DNA from: Chryseobacterium sp. KLBC 52
GTDB taxonomy: Bacteria; Bacteroidota; Bacteroidia; Flavobacteriales; Weeksellaceae
Assembly (NCBI RefSeq): GCF_003347605.1
Contig: NZ_QDFZ01000011.1
Span: forward strand, 62,001 to 126,000
Direction of reading: 5' to 3'
DNA: 64,000 nucleotides
Numbering within the stretch: position 1 is the stretch's first letter; each line of letters opens with the position of its first letter. The notes below the pieces were generated by a model. It was not told the origin of the DNA, searched no databases, and was given only the letters and a program-made list of their open reading frames with translations. Positions 1 to 8,158 of this stretch are shown here, in pieces. A program made the translations under genes and the position numbers.

Positions 1-930
1 CATATTATTTCCAGCCGAACCATCTACGGAGGAACTTATGCTTTTCTTAAAAACTTTTTCCCTCAATTCAATGTGTCGACTACTTTTGTTGACATCAATA
101 ATTTTGAATCTATAGAAAAAGCAATCACTCCCAATACTAAAGTTATTTATTGTGAGAGTGTGAGCAATCCGCTTCTTGAAGTAGCAGATCTTAGAAAACT
201 TTCCGAAATCTGTAAAAAACACAACCTGAAGCTGATTGTAGACAATACCTTCTCTCCTCTTTCAATCTCTCCAACATTATTCGGAGCAGATGTTGTGATT
301 CACAGTTTAACAAAGTTCATCAACGGAAGCAGTGATACGGTAGGAGGAGTATATTGTGCAACTCAGGCATTTATTGATGATACTAAAAATGTCAATTCCG
401 GGGCGTGTATGCTTCTTGGTCCAACGATGGATAGTTTAAGGTCTTCAAGTATCTTAAAAAATCTGAGAACATTACATATCAGAATCAAACAGCATAGCCA
501 CAATGCCATGTATCTGGCTGAGAGATTCGAAAAAGACGGTTTAAAAGTATCTTATCCCGGCTTACCATCTCATAAAAACCATGAATTAATGAAAAGTATG
601 ATTCATGAAGAATACGGATACGGAGGATTACTAACTCTGGATGCCGGAACAACGGAAAAAGCAAACGAACTGATGGAACTGATGCAGACAGAAAATCTGG
701 GGTATCTTGCCGTGAGTTTAGGATTCTATAAAACCTTATTCTCTTGCTCAGGAAAATCTACCTCATCTGAAATCCCGGAAGAAGAAAGAGCTTCCATAGG
801 GATTTCTGACGGACTGATCAGATTCTCCATTGGTCTGGACCACGATATCAAAAGAACTTATCATAAAATGAAGGAATGTATGCTGAAAGTAGGAGTTCTT
901 AACCACCATGAAAACATTTCAACCATCTAA
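1..930 (+). CDS. Cys/Met metabolism PLP-dependent enzyme (methionine gamma-lyase / cystathionine gamma-synthase family), 5' partial
   Basis: The reading frame is open from base 1, so the true start lies upstream of the window; the GTG at 73 is internal. The visible part has the fold-type I signatures of the trans-sulfuration family: SSRTIYGGTY early, the Asp of VDNTFSPL that contacts the PLP pyridine nitrogen, and HSLTKFING, whose Lys (codon 313-315) is the expected Schiff-base lysine. The C-terminal part includes the substrate-carboxylate region around LGFYKTLFSCSGKST and ends with RFSIGLD, typical of the family. Members cleave or form C-S bonds in Met, Cys, cystathionine or O-acylhomoserine. 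The N-terminal part is missing and family members differ by few residues, so I do not assign one reaction. It is followed by its own terminator. Confidence 0.9.
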   Translation, partial: HIISSRTIYGGTYAFLKNFFPQFNVSTTFVDINNFESIEKAITPNTKVIYCESVSNPLLEVADLRKLSEICKKHNLKLIVDNTFSPLSISPTLFGADVVIHSLTKFINGSSDTVGGVYCATQAFIDDTKNVNSGACMLLGPTMDSLRSSSILKNLRTLHIRIKQHSHNAMYLAERFEKDGLKVSYPGLPSHKNHELMKSMIHEEYGYGGLLTLDAGTTEKANELMELMQTENLGYLAVSLGFYKTLFSCSGKSTSSEIPEEERASIGISDGLIRFSIGLDHDIKRTYHKMKECMLKVGVLNHHENISTI

Positions 931-940
931 TTTTATTGTA

Positions 941-973
941 AAAAGGCTGTTTCGTTTGAAACAGCCTTTTTTA
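941..973 (+). terminator. Intrinsic terminator after the PLP enzyme gene
   Basis: aaaggctgttt and aaacagccttttt form an 11-bp stem with a very short loop, followed by a T-run. It begins about 10 bp after the stop codon. Confidence 0.85.
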
Positions 974-1028
974 TCTGTCAATCTATCTGTCTAGATATTG
1001 AATTACAAATGTTTCGTATAATCTTTTA

Positions 1029-1095
1029 TAGGCTTGGGCTAAAGCCTTTGGAAGATTTTATTTATTTGATAAATGGGCTAAAGCCCATTCCTATT
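1029..1095. repeat. Paired ggctaaagcc hairpins (REP-like intergenic repeat)
   Basis: Two short hairpins share the word gggctaaagcc: one at 1029-1051, and one at 1072-1089 with perfect 7-bp arms (aatgggc / gcccatt) around the loop taaa. They lie in the spacer between two convergent genes. The design resembles short dispersed palindromes of flavobacterial chromosomes; the family assignment is from memory. Confidence 0.55.
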
Positions 1096-1123
1096 GAATT
1101 TTCTTTTGCAGACAACGATCTTG

Positions 1124-2128
1124 TTATTTCTTATAATAATGATGCGGAAAAGCATCCTCAGGCTTCATTCTGAAAACATTCAGTAAAATCCAGGATTTCA
1201 GGAAACCATACCCGTAAGAAAACATCTGAATATAGGTGGAAATAACCGCCATACCGGCAATGCTGATATTTTTAGTCAACAATAAAGCGTGAAACAGCAC
1301 CAAAAAGGTATACAATCCGTAGAAAGCAAGGATGATTCCTCTTCCCATTATAAAATACTCCAGAAAGCCCATCAGGTATCCTAGCATAAATAAGGTAGGA
1401 AATGCAAAGGAAATCTTCACATAATTGGGGTGTCTCTGATTAAGAATCGGTCTTGCACAGCCAAATTGGTAGACCTGCTTGGAGAATTTCCCAAAATCAA
1501 CCCTACGTTTATGATATACAGCAATATCATCAAAAAAAGCAGTGGTAAAACCATTTTCCCAAAGCGTCATGGAAAGATCCGGATCCTCACCTATCCTCAT
1601 CTCTGAAAATCCGCCTACTTTTTCAAAAACAGCCTTTTTCACCCCCATATTAAAACTTCTGGGTTGAAATTTCGAAACAGCTTTCTTGCTCCCTCTGATT
1701 CCTCCGGTTGTAAAAACAGAAGTCATAGAATACGAAATAGCCTTCTGCATCAGATTAAATCCTTTATGCGCTTTATCTGCTCCTCCAAAAGCATCACAAG
1801 GAATGGTAAGGATATCGTTTTTAATATGTTCGATATAATCTTTTTCAACGATGACATCACTGTCTACAAATACCAGCCATTCATTGGCTGCTCTTGCTGC
1901 TCCATAATTTCTTGTCAGTCCGGGACCTGAATTATCCTTTCTGAAATATTTAATATCCAGGATTCCATCAAAATTTTCAATGGTAGGTTTCAGGTCGATT
2001 AAGGAACCATCATCTACAATAATAATCTCAAACTCCTTATCTGTCTGCTGAGTAAGAGAGGTCAACAACTCGAAAAGTTCATCTTTTCGGTTGTAAATGG
2101 CAACGACAATAGAAATAGTAGGCTTCAA
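1124..2128 (-). CDS. Glycosyltransferase family 2 protein with C-terminal membrane segments
   Basis: 334 aa. The N-terminal GT-A domain opens with ISIVVAIYNR and IIIVDDGS, has the metal/nucleotide-sugar DSD at residues 89-91 inside FVDSDV, and a GEDPD acceptor-site acid pair near 180-184 that fits the catalytic base of GT2 enzymes. From about residue 235 the sequence becomes hydrophobic with roughly three membrane segments (SFAFPTLFMLGYLMGFLEYF and two more), so it is probably anchored in the inner membrane and transfers a sugar to a lipid- or cell-envelope-linked acceptor. Donor and acceptor cannot be read from sequence. It is monocistronic: convergent with the PLP gene and divergent from the SDR gene, with its own promoter. 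Confidence 0.85.
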   Translation of the reverse strand: MKPTISIVVAIYNRKDELFELLTSLTQQTDKEFEIIIVDDGSLIDLKPTIENFDGILDIKYFRKDNSGPGLTRNYGAARAANEWLVFVDSDVIVEKDYIEHIKNDILTIPCDAFGGADKAHKGFNLMQKAISYSMTSVFTTGGIRGSKKAVSKFQPRSFNMGVKKAVFEKVGGFSEMRIGEDPDLSMTLWENGFTTAFFDDIAVYHKRRVDFGKFSKQVYQFGCARPILNQRHPNYVKISFAFPTLFMLGYLMGFLEYFIMGRGIILAFYGLYTFLVLFHALLLTKNISIAGMAVISTYIQMFSYGYGFLKSWILLNVFRMKPEDAFPHHYYKK

Positions 2129-2141
2129 ATTGAAAATTTTT

Positions 2142-2172
2142 CAAAATTACTTATTCGCAGAACAACCTACAA
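2142..2172 (-). promoter_or_regulatory. Bacteroidota-type promoter of the glycosyltransferase gene
   Basis: On the minus strand, TTG (2170-2172) is followed after 20 nt by TAATTTTG (2142-2149), a match to the TTG / TAnnTTTG consensus. The -7 box lies 13 nt upstream of the ATG at 2128. Confidence 0.6.
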
Positions 2173-2336
2173 ACAGTTTAACAGCTTATTCAGATAAATT
2201 AACGATCGGGAATTTTACCTGCCTTACTACATGGAGATTACAAATGAAATTCTGAGCCAAGTCATTTGACATTTTAAACAAAATAAACACGAAAAATCCA
2301 TCCTAATTTTGCTATAGAAATTTAAACCAATAAAAA

Positions 2337-3350
2337 ATGGAAACAATAATCAGCACATTGCAACAACCTATTCAATCAGGATTTGATGCATCTTCAACAG
2401 CTCAGGAAGTTATTAAAGGAATAGATCTTACCGGAAAAACAGTCATCATTACCGGTGGTTATGCAGGAATTGGACTTGAAACCACAAAAGTTCTTGTTTC
2501 AGCCGGAGCGCATGTTATTATTCCCGCAAGAGATATCGAAAAAGCAAGGGAAAACCTTACCGGAATTGAAAATTTTGAAATTGAGAAAATGGATCTGATG
2601 GATCCGGCATCTATTGACGCTTTTGCAGAAAGATTTATTGCATCTGGTAAAAGTCTGGATCTTTTGATTAATAACGCAGGAATCATGTGGGTTCCCCTTC
2701 GTAGAGACAGCAGAGGCTTTGAATCTCAACTGGCAACGAACTACCTTGGACAGTTTCATCTTACCTCAAAATTATGGCCCGCTCTGAAAAAAGCAAATGG
2801 CGCAAGAGTTATCAATGTTTCTTCATATGGCCACCAAATGGCACCTTTTGATTTTGAAGATCCCAATTTTGAAAAAAGAGATTACGATACCCTTTCCGGA
2901 TACGGACAATCCAAAACAGCCTGTAATCTGTTTGCCGTAGAACTTGACAAGAGAGGAAAAGAATTCAATATCAGAGCGTATTCCCTTCACCCTGGTTCTG
3001 TCTATGGAACTGATCTGGGTAGAGAAGAACCTATTGAACTTTTTAAACAGTTGGGAACCCACGATGAAAACGGAAATATAAAACCTGAAGTGGAAGCCCG
3101 ATTAAAAACCATTCCACAAGGAGCTGCCACAACAATCTGGTGCGCTGTAAGCCCTCAACTTAACGAAATAGGAGGAGTTTATTGCGAAAACTGTGATATT
3201 GCTGAAATAGACAAAGGACAAATTGAACATAGATTTGATGAACCGGCAACCATTCGGGGAGTACAATCCTACTCTGTCGATAAAAACAATGCTGAACGTT
3301 TATGGAAATTAAGCGAAGAAATGCTGGGATTTGAGTTTAAAACCCAATAA
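2337..3350 (+). CDS. Short-chain dehydrogenase/reductase (SDR) oxidoreductase
   Basis: 337 aa. Classical SDR motifs are complete: TGGYAGIG (residues 39-46) for NAD(P) binding, NNAG (112-115), the catalytic Ser in VINVSSYG (near 162) and YGQSK (Tyr189/Lys193). The extra C-terminal length and the insertion FEDPNFEKRDYDT resemble retinol-dehydrogenase/WWOX-like SDRs. The substrate is unknown. A TAATTTTG -7 box at 2304-2311 precedes the gene but I found no matching TTG at the usual distance. An AraC-family regulator follows on the same strand 190 bp downstream, a common pairing where the regulator responds to the substrate of the dehydrogenase; that link is inference. Confidence 0.88.
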   Translation: METIISTLQQPIQSGFDASSTAQEVIKGIDLTGKTVIITGGYAGIGLETTKVLVSAGAHVIIPARDIEKARENLTGIENFEIEKMDLMDPASIDAFAERFIASGKSLDLLINNAGIMWVPLRRDSRGFESQLATNYLGQFHLTSKLWPALKKANGARVINVSSYGHQMAPFDFEDPNFEKRDYDTLSGYGQSKTACNLFAVELDKRGKEFNIRAYSLHPGSVYGTDLGREEPIELFKQLGTHDENGNIKPEVEARLKTIPQGAATTIWCAVSPQLNEIGGVYCENCDIAEIDKGQIEHRFDEPATIRGVQSYSVDKNNAERLWKLSEEMLGFEFKTQ

Positions 3351-3409
3351 CTGTTTTTAGGCAATTATATCCCATTTTACAATTCCTGCTTTCTTATTAT
3401 TATGACGCT

Positions 3410-3481
3410 GTCATTCTGAATGCAACGCAGTGAAATGAAGAATCTAAGCTTTATATGAGATTCTTCCTTCGTCAGAATGAC
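3410..3481. repeat. Inverted-repeat element, copy 1 (gtcattctga family)
   Basis: Perfect 10-bp terminal inverted repeats (gtcattctga at 3410-3419, tcagaatgac at 3472-3481) flank an inner pair, gaagaatct / agattcttc, forming one long hairpin of about 72 bp. A second copy in opposite orientation lies at 33661-33740. There is no coding capacity. Outside the repeat, acgct and agcgt extend the dyad imperfectly. The structure resembles a REP/MITE-like non-autonomous element. Confidence 0.75.
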
Positions 3482-3543
3482 AAAGCGTAAAATTATATAT
3501 AGTCGCCGTTTTTAAATACATTTGTAATGAAAAACTTTTGACA

Positions 3544-4350
3544 ATGGAATTCCAGATACAGTACCTCACGCCGGATATCAAAATTTCCAGTTATGACGAC
3601 AAGCTCTTCAAAACGGAAACAGTTTTTGAATATCATATGCTGGTATGGTTCATATCAGGAGAAACGAAAATTATTCAGGCAGATAAAACCTATCTGTTCA
3701 AAGCAGGAGATATTTTTCTGATTCCGAGAAATCATCTTGCCACAATTATCAATTACCCCAAAGACGGACTTCCACATAAAGCCGTAGCAATGCATCTTAC
3801 CACAGAACGGCTGAAGAATTTTTACAGCTCCATTGATTATAAAAGGAAAGACGGACAGAGAGAGTCTACCATTCACAGTTTTAGCAGCCATCCGCTCCTG
3901 AACAGCTGCCTGGCTTCTCTCATTCCTTATTTTGATATTGAAGGTCCGTTTCCTGAAAACATCGCCCATCTGAAAATCACTGAAGCCATCAGTATTTTAA
4001 GGGAAATTGATCCGGATATCGATGCTTTACTTGCAGATTTTGATGAGCCGGGAAAAGTAGATCTGATCAATTTTATGGAGAAGAATTATATGTTCAATAT
4101 GCCATTGGAACAATTCGGATATCTGACAGGAAGGAGTTTATCTACTTTCAACAGAGATTTCAGAAAGATTTTTCAAACGACTCCGCAGCGATGGCTTACG
4201 CAAAAGCGTCTTGAACTGGCCTATTATCATTTATCAGAAAAGAACAAAAAGCCTTCTGATGTTTTTCTGGAAGTAGGTTTTGAAGACCTCTCCCATTTTT
4301 CACACGCCTTTAAAAAACAGTATGGTTTTGCACCGTCCATGGCACGATAA
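3544..4350 (+). CDS. AraC-family transcriptional regulator
   Basis: 268 aa from ATG 3544. A TTG lies six bases upstream in frame, but ATG is preferred because a TACATTTG -7 box at 3517-3524 places transcription start only about 10-15 nt before it. The N-terminal half looks like a cupin-type sensor domain (FKAGDIFLIPRNHLATI). The C-terminal half carries the two helix-turn-helix motifs of AraC proteins: MPLEQFGYLTGRSLSTFNRDFRK, then PSDVFLEVGFEDLSHFSHAFKKQYGFAPS, which matches the conserved second HTH and the following signature. It sits downstream of the SDR gene and probably regulates it or itself. A dispersed inverted repeat separates the two genes. Confidence 0.88.
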   Translation: MEFQIQYLTPDIKISSYDDKLFKTETVFEYHMLVWFISGETKIIQADKTYLFKAGDIFLIPRNHLATIINYPKDGLPHKAVAMHLTTERLKNFYSSIDYKRKDGQRESTIHSFSSHPLLNSCLASLIPYFDIEGPFPENIAHLKITEAISILREIDPDIDALLADFDEPGKVDLINFMEKNYMFNMPLEQFGYLTGRSLSTFNRDFRKIFQTTPQRWLTQKRLELAYYHLSEKNKKPSDVFLEVGFEDLSHFSHAFKKQYGFAPSMAR

Positions 4351-4356
4351 AAAAAA

Positions 4357-4392
4357 CAGGTTGTACACTCGTTGGTACAACCTATTTTTTTA
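4357..4392 (+). terminator. Intrinsic terminator after the AraC gene
   Basis: aggttgtac and gtacaacct form a 9-bp stem around the loop actcgttg, followed by attttttta. Confidence 0.85.
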
Positions 4393-4413
4393 TGATCTTA
4401 ATAACTCCAGAAG

Positions 4414-4593
4414 TTATTTTTTCTTTAAAGTATCTAAATCTTTTCGTTCCTTCTTTTGAGATATTATATTATGATTTAAAGCTTTTCTTTCAGGTTTTGA
4501 AGGTGATTTTGAACGTGACGATTTTGATTCAGAAGCCAACAGACCGAATAAATCAAAAACTACATCAAATATGTCAAAAAAATTCCAGGACAT
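4414..4593 (-). CDS. Small hypothetical protein, 59 aa, paralog of the next gene's N-terminus
   Basis: Read on the minus strand from ATG 4593 to TAA 4414. It starts MSWNFFDIFDVVFDLFGLL and continues as a basic, Ser/Lys-rich tail ending DTLKKK. The first 20 residues closely match the start of the 143-aa protein upstream (MSWNFFDLLDTLFSVSGLF), and the Ser-rich linker is also recognisable, but the membrane part of that protein is absent. The 18 nt around the two start codons are identical. It is either a shortened duplicate of the 143-aa gene or the small member of a two-gene family. The opposite-strand frame here (4392-4697) has no recognisable protein. Function unknown. Confidence 0.5.
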   Translation of the reverse strand: MSWNFFDIFDVVFDLFGLLASESKSSRSKSPSKPERKALNHNIISQKKERKDLDTLKKK

Positions 4594-4609
4594 TTCTAAT
4601 CTCAGAGGT

Positions 4610-4656
4610 TATTATTTATTATCTCCCAATTTATAAACTTTCTTCGTTCCTTCACA
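4610..4656 (-). pseudogene. Displaced copy of the 3' end of the RlmL-like methyltransferase gene
   Basis: About 47 bp upstream of the 59-aa ORF match the last 45 bp of the methyltransferase gene (5121-5166), including the shared run ctttcttcgttccttca. The copied reading frame is no longer in register with any start. This shows that a block containing the end of the methyltransferase gene plus the start of its downstream neighbour was duplicated about 510 bp away and then decayed. Confidence 0.6.
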
Positions 4657-4669
4657 CTATTTTGTCCTA

Positions 4670-5101
4670 TTATATAAAAAATCCCGATCTAAAGTAGATA
4701 TATAATACTGCCGAAACAAAAAAAGCGATTACGGAACAACTGAAAAGAAGTAGCTTGAACAGCGTTTTAAAATAATAAAGTTCCAAAACGTACAAAATAA
4801 AAAACACTATAAGTGAAATACCAGTTCCTATTAAAGAAGCTACCACTAAAGTTTGTGCATAATTTTGTACCGGTAAAGGATCTTTAAAAACAATAAAAAA
4901 AGAAAATGTTGCCAATACCAAAGCTAAGGCACTTACTTTCTCTGTGAAGTATTTTGATCTCTTAGATTCTTTCTTTTGAGGTTTTTCATCATAATTCAGG
5001 CTCTTTCTATCGGAGCTTAAACGTGATGATGTTGAACCACTCTGAAACAGCCCGGATACACTAAATAGAGTATCTAACAGATCAAAAAAATTCCAGGACA
5101 T
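4670..5101 (-). CDS. Hypothetical membrane protein, 143 aa
   Basis: It starts MSWNFFDLLDTLFSVSGLF, then has a hydrophilic Ser/Lys-rich linker (residues about 20-50), then three hydrophobic stretches in the C-terminal 90 residues (ALALVLATFSFFIVF, VVASLIGTGISLIVFFILYVL, LLLFSCSVIAFFVSAVLYIYF). That predicts a small inner-membrane protein with a cytoplasmic N-terminus; no known domain is recognised. It lies 19 bp downstream of the RlmL-like gene on the same strand, so it is probably co-transcribed. A related but shortened 59-aa ORF follows it. The gene may be lineage-restricted. Confidence 0.65.
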   Translation of the reverse strand: MSWNFFDLLDTLFSVSGLFQSGSTSSRLSSDRKSLNYDEKPQKKESKRSKYFTEKVSALALVLATFSFFIVFKDPLPVQNYAQTLVVASLIGTGISLIVFFILYVLELYYFKTLFKLLLFSCSVIAFFVSAVLYIYFRSGFFI

Positions 5102-5120
5102 CAGTTTATTATTTTAAGCT

Positions 5121-6287
5121 CTATTTATTCTCCTCCAATTTATGTACTTTCTTCGTTCCTTCATACATTTCGTACTGCAAGAATCTTGTTTCCAGCTTTC
5201 CGTTGAAAAGTTTGATCTTTCTTGAAGGACGTAAGCCGATTTTCTTCACTGCCTCTAAATCTGAAGAAATCAGCCAAGCCAATGTATTCGGGTAATGCGT
5301 TTTAAAAGTATCTCCTATTTTCTTGTAAAAATCATCGTCATTGATGGAAATTCTCTCGTCGTATGGAGGATTGAATACCATTAATAAAGGGAAAAGCTCT
5401 TTTTTGGAATCAAAGAAGTTCTGTTTTTTAATCTCAATAACATCTTCCATTTCTGCTGCTTCTACATTCATTCTGGCAGCATTCAGCATTCTTGCATCAA
5501 TGTCATATCCAACAATTTTTCCATCAAATTGTCTCACTCTGTTAATTCTGAATTCTTTGATTTTTGCAAATAAGTCTGCATCATAGTTATTCCAGTTCTG
5601 GAACCCGAATCTCTTTCTGAAAATCTGAGCCGGAAGATCCATCGCAATCATTGCTGCTTCAATCAATAATGTTCCGGAACCGCACATCGGATCAAGGAAA
5701 TTTCCTTTTCCATCCCAGCCTGCCAGCTGAAGCATTCCGCTTGCCAGCACTTCATTGATAGGTGCTTCTCCCTGTTCTCTTCTGTATCCTCTTTTAAACA
5801 AAGGATCTCCTGAAGAATCCATTGAAATCATTACCAATTCTCTGTCTATGTGAAGATGGAATTTGATATCCGGGTTTCTCGTTTCTACATTCGGACGTCT
5901 TTTGAATTTTTCCTGGAAATAATCCACAATCGCATCCTTCATTTTTAAAGTTACAAACTGAGAGTGCTTGAAGGTTTCAGAATTGACCGTAGCATCAATA
6001 GAGAAAGACTGATCAACATCCATAAAGTTCTCCCATTCAAATTTGAACAATCTGTCATAGAACTGGTGCTGATTGAAAGCTTTGAACTCATGAATCGGCA
6101 CCAGGATTTTCAATGCTGTTCTCGCAGAGTAATTGATTTTATAAAGAAAACCAAGATCCCCTTCACAGTTAACTGCTCTGTTTTTAATTTCAACATTCCT
6201 TCCACCCAATTTTTTGATTTCTTCTGCCAGAATCTGCTCCAATCCGAAGAATGTCTTTATCTGTATTTTAATATTTTCTGTATCCAT
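5121..6287 (-). CDS. THUMP-domain class I SAM-dependent RNA methyltransferase (RlmL N-terminal-like)
   Basis: 388 aa. The N-terminal ferredoxin-like/THUMP region (FGLEQILAEEIKKLGGRNVEI, NYSARTALKILVPI) binds RNA. It is followed by a Rossmann methyltransferase with motif I FLDPMCGSGTLLIEAAMIA and motif IV FNPPYDERI, the NPPY signature of N2-guanine or N6-adenine methyltransferases. The family matches the THUMP-methyltransferase half of E. coli RlmL, which makes m2G2445 in 23S rRNA; the RlmK half is absent, as is usual for stand-alone homologs. rRNA is the likely substrate, but tRNA (TrmN/Trm14-like) cannot be excluded. The last 45 bp are duplicated downstream at 4610-4656. Confidence 0.82.
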   Translation of the reverse strand: MDTENIKIQIKTFFGLEQILAEEIKKLGGRNVEIKNRAVNCEGDLGFLYKINYSARTALKILVPIHEFKAFNQHQFYDRLFKFEWENFMDVDQSFSIDATVNSETFKHSQFVTLKMKDAIVDYFQEKFKRRPNVETRNPDIKFHLHIDRELVMISMDSSGDPLFKRGYRREQGEAPINEVLASGMLQLAGWDGKGNFLDPMCGSGTLLIEAAMIAMDLPAQIFRKRFGFQNWNNYDADLFAKIKEFRINRVRQFDGKIVGYDIDARMLNAARMNVEAAEMEDVIEIKKQNFFDSKKELFPLLMVFNPPYDERISINDDDFYKKIGDTFKTHYPNTLAWLISSDLEAVKKIGLRPSRKIKLFNGKLETRFLQYEMYEGTKKVHKLEENK

Positions 6288-6387
6288 AAGTTTGAATTAA
6301 AAGATTTAAAGCTTTAAAAATTAAAAGATTAACCATCCAACTTCTTGTCCAATTGAATTTTTCAATCTCTTAATGTTGTAAAATACT

Positions 6388-6420
6388 TTGCTTTTAACCG
6401 CACAAATTTAGTTATTTTTG
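6388..6420 (+). promoter_or_regulatory. Promoter of the methyltransferase-ZIP operon, almost leaderless
   Basis: TTG (6388-6390), 22 nt, then TATTTTTG (6413-6420). Only catt separates the -7 box from ATG 6425, so the predicted transcription start falls at or beside the start codon. Confidence 0.65.
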
Positions 6421-6424
6421 CATT

Positions 6425-7150
6425 ATGGAATGGTTTGAATCTTGGTTTGATACCCCTTATTATCATTTGCTTTATAGCAACAGAGACTATACAGAAGCAG
6501 AAAACTTCATTACAAAGCTCACAGCGGACCTTCAGCTTCCGCCTCAGTCGAAAATCATAGATCTTGCCTGTGGTAAAGGAAGACACTCTGTTTTCCTTAA
6601 CAAATTAGGATATGATGTTCTGGGACTTGATCTTTCAAGACAAAGTATTGAATCGGACAAACAGTACGAAAATCAAACGCTGCTTTTTGAAGTTCATGAT
6701 ATGAGAAACCCTATTGATGCCGATCCGATGGATGCTGTATTCAATTTATTTACAAGTTTTGGGTATTTTGACAATGAAAGTGATGATAAGAAAGTATTCC
6801 AATCGGTTTACAATGCTTTAAAACCAGGAGGATATTTTGTTCTGGACTATCTGAATGAAGAATTTGTAAGAAATACCTTAGTTCCTGAAACCACAATAAC
6901 CCGAGGCGATATTGAGTTCAGAATTTTAAAGAAGATCGAAGGCAGACATGTCATCAAAGATATCCGTTTTGAGGCTGACGGTAAGCCGTTTCATTTCTTT
7001 GAAAAAGTAAAACTTCATACCTTGGAAGCCATTCATGCCTATGCTTCGGAATGTGGATTTGAAAGAATAAAAATCTGGGGAGATTATCAGCTGAATGAAT
7101 TTAAGAAAGAAAATTCCCCGCGATGCATCAATTTATTTAAGAAAAAATAA
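6425..7150 (+). CDS. Class I SAM-dependent methyltransferase
   Basis: 241 aa. Methyltransferase motif I is IIDLACGKGRHSVFL (DLACGKGRH at residues 46-54), followed by the acidic motif II LGLDLSRQSIE and the post-motif FNLFTSFGYFDNESD. The layout fits methyltransf_25/UbiE-like small-molecule or protein methyltransferases; the acceptor is unknown. The start is fixed by the promoter 4 nt upstream. The stop overlaps the ATG of the ZIP transporter by one base (TAATG), indicating translational coupling, but no functional link between the two is evident. Confidence 0.8.
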   Translation: MEWFESWFDTPYYHLLYSNRDYTEAENFITKLTADLQLPPQSKIIDLACGKGRHSVFLNKLGYDVLGLDLSRQSIESDKQYENQTLLFEVHDMRNPIDADPMDAVFNLFTSFGYFDNESDDKKVFQSVYNALKPGGYFVLDYLNEEFVRNTLVPETTITRGDIEFRILKKIEGRHVIKDIRFEADGKPFHFFEKVKLHTLEAIHAYASECGFERIKIWGDYQLNEFKKENSPRCINLFKKK

Positions 7151-7878
7151 TGACAACAATACTTTTACTGATTTTAAGTGTCGTAACAGGAGTATTCCTG
7201 GGAAAACACTTTGGTAAAAAAGAAAAACTGGCTAAAAATTTACTGATATTAAGTGCCGGTTTTTTGATTACAATCTGTCTCAACGAAGTCTTCCCTCAGG
7301 TCTATACCTCTGCAGGAAGCAATAGTCTAGGGATATTTGTAATTGCAGGAGTTCTTCTCCAGATGATTCTGGAAGCGCTTACCAAAGGTTTTGAGCATGG
7401 ACACTTCCATCATCATAGTGAACATAATATTCTTCCCGTTGCTTTAATGGTAGGACTATTCATTCATGCTTTTATTGAAGGGATTCCTTTGGCTAATGAG
7501 CAGCACGAAATGTCACCCTACCTTTGGGGAATTGTGTTTCACAATCTTCCGATCTCATTTATTCTGGGAGCATTTTTATTTAACAGAAAGGGGGAATCAA
7601 AAAGTTCTTCATCTTATCCTTCTATTCTCATTGTAGCCCTATTCGCACTGGCTTCTCCCATGGGAATGTTATTAGGAAATTATTTCAATCCGGACCTTCA
7701 GCCTTATTTCCTGGCTATTGTAGGAGGAATTTTCCTTCATATCTCATCCGTGATCATTTTTGAAAGCAATAAAAATCACAATATTGATTGGGTAAAAATC
7801 GGATTGGTTGTTTTAGGAGTTTCGCTTGCATTGATGATGCATCTTTTCCATCAACATCCCACTGCTCATTCTCATTAA
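7150..7878 (+). CDS. ZIP-family divalent metal transporter
   Basis: 242 aa with about seven or eight hydrophobic segments. A His-rich cytoplasmic-type loop (HGHFHHHSEH, residues 83-92) is followed by HAFIEGIPLA (106-115) in the position of the metal-binding TM4 motif HxxxEG, and HNLPISFILGAFL corresponds to the TM5 HNxxxx motif. Those His and Glu residues form the binuclear transport site in ZIP proteins, so zinc or a related divalent cation is the likely substrate, imported down its gradient. It is translationally coupled to the methyltransferase upstream and ends in its own terminator. Confidence 0.85.
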   Translation: MTTILLLILSVVTGVFLGKHFGKKEKLAKNLLILSAGFLITICLNEVFPQVYTSAGSNSLGIFVIAGVLLQMILEALTKGFEHGHFHHHSEHNILPVALMVGLFIHAFIEGIPLANEQHEMSPYLWGIVFHNLPISFILGAFLFNRKGESKSSSSYPSILIVALFALASPMGMLLGNYFNPDLQPYFLAIVGGIFLHISSVIIFESNKNHNIDWVKIGLVVLGVSLALMMHLFHQHPTAHSH

Positions 7879-7884
7879 TCATAA

Positions 7885-7911
7885 CAAAGCTCCGGATTTC
7901 GGAGCTTTTTC
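7885..7911 (+). terminator. Intrinsic terminator after the ZIP gene
   Basis: aaagctccg / cggagcttt stem with a 3-4 nt loop, followed by a T-run. The remaining 240 bases to the SusC gene are very AT-rich; TACATTAG (8124-8131) is the only near match to a -7 box. Confidence 0.85.
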
Positions 7912-8158
7912 ATTTTTAGCCGGTATTAATAATTCATTTTTTTCCCATCATACCCGTTGATCTTTACCCCATAGCATTTTAGATAAATAAGTTAAAATTT
8001 GTTTTTTAAAAAATATTTTACGTGAAAAATTAAATAGAAATTAAATATTTACATATTAAATTAAATAAAAATATATTGTTTAACATTTTTTAACACACAC
8101 GTAACATTAATACATTGTTTTTTGTACATTAGCGACATTACCATCATCTAAAAATTGT

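Noticed and set aside
4392..4697. Plus-strand 101-codon frame
   Set aside because: It is antisense to the 59-aa MSWNFFD paralog and the displaced rlmL-like end; no homology or promoter supports it.
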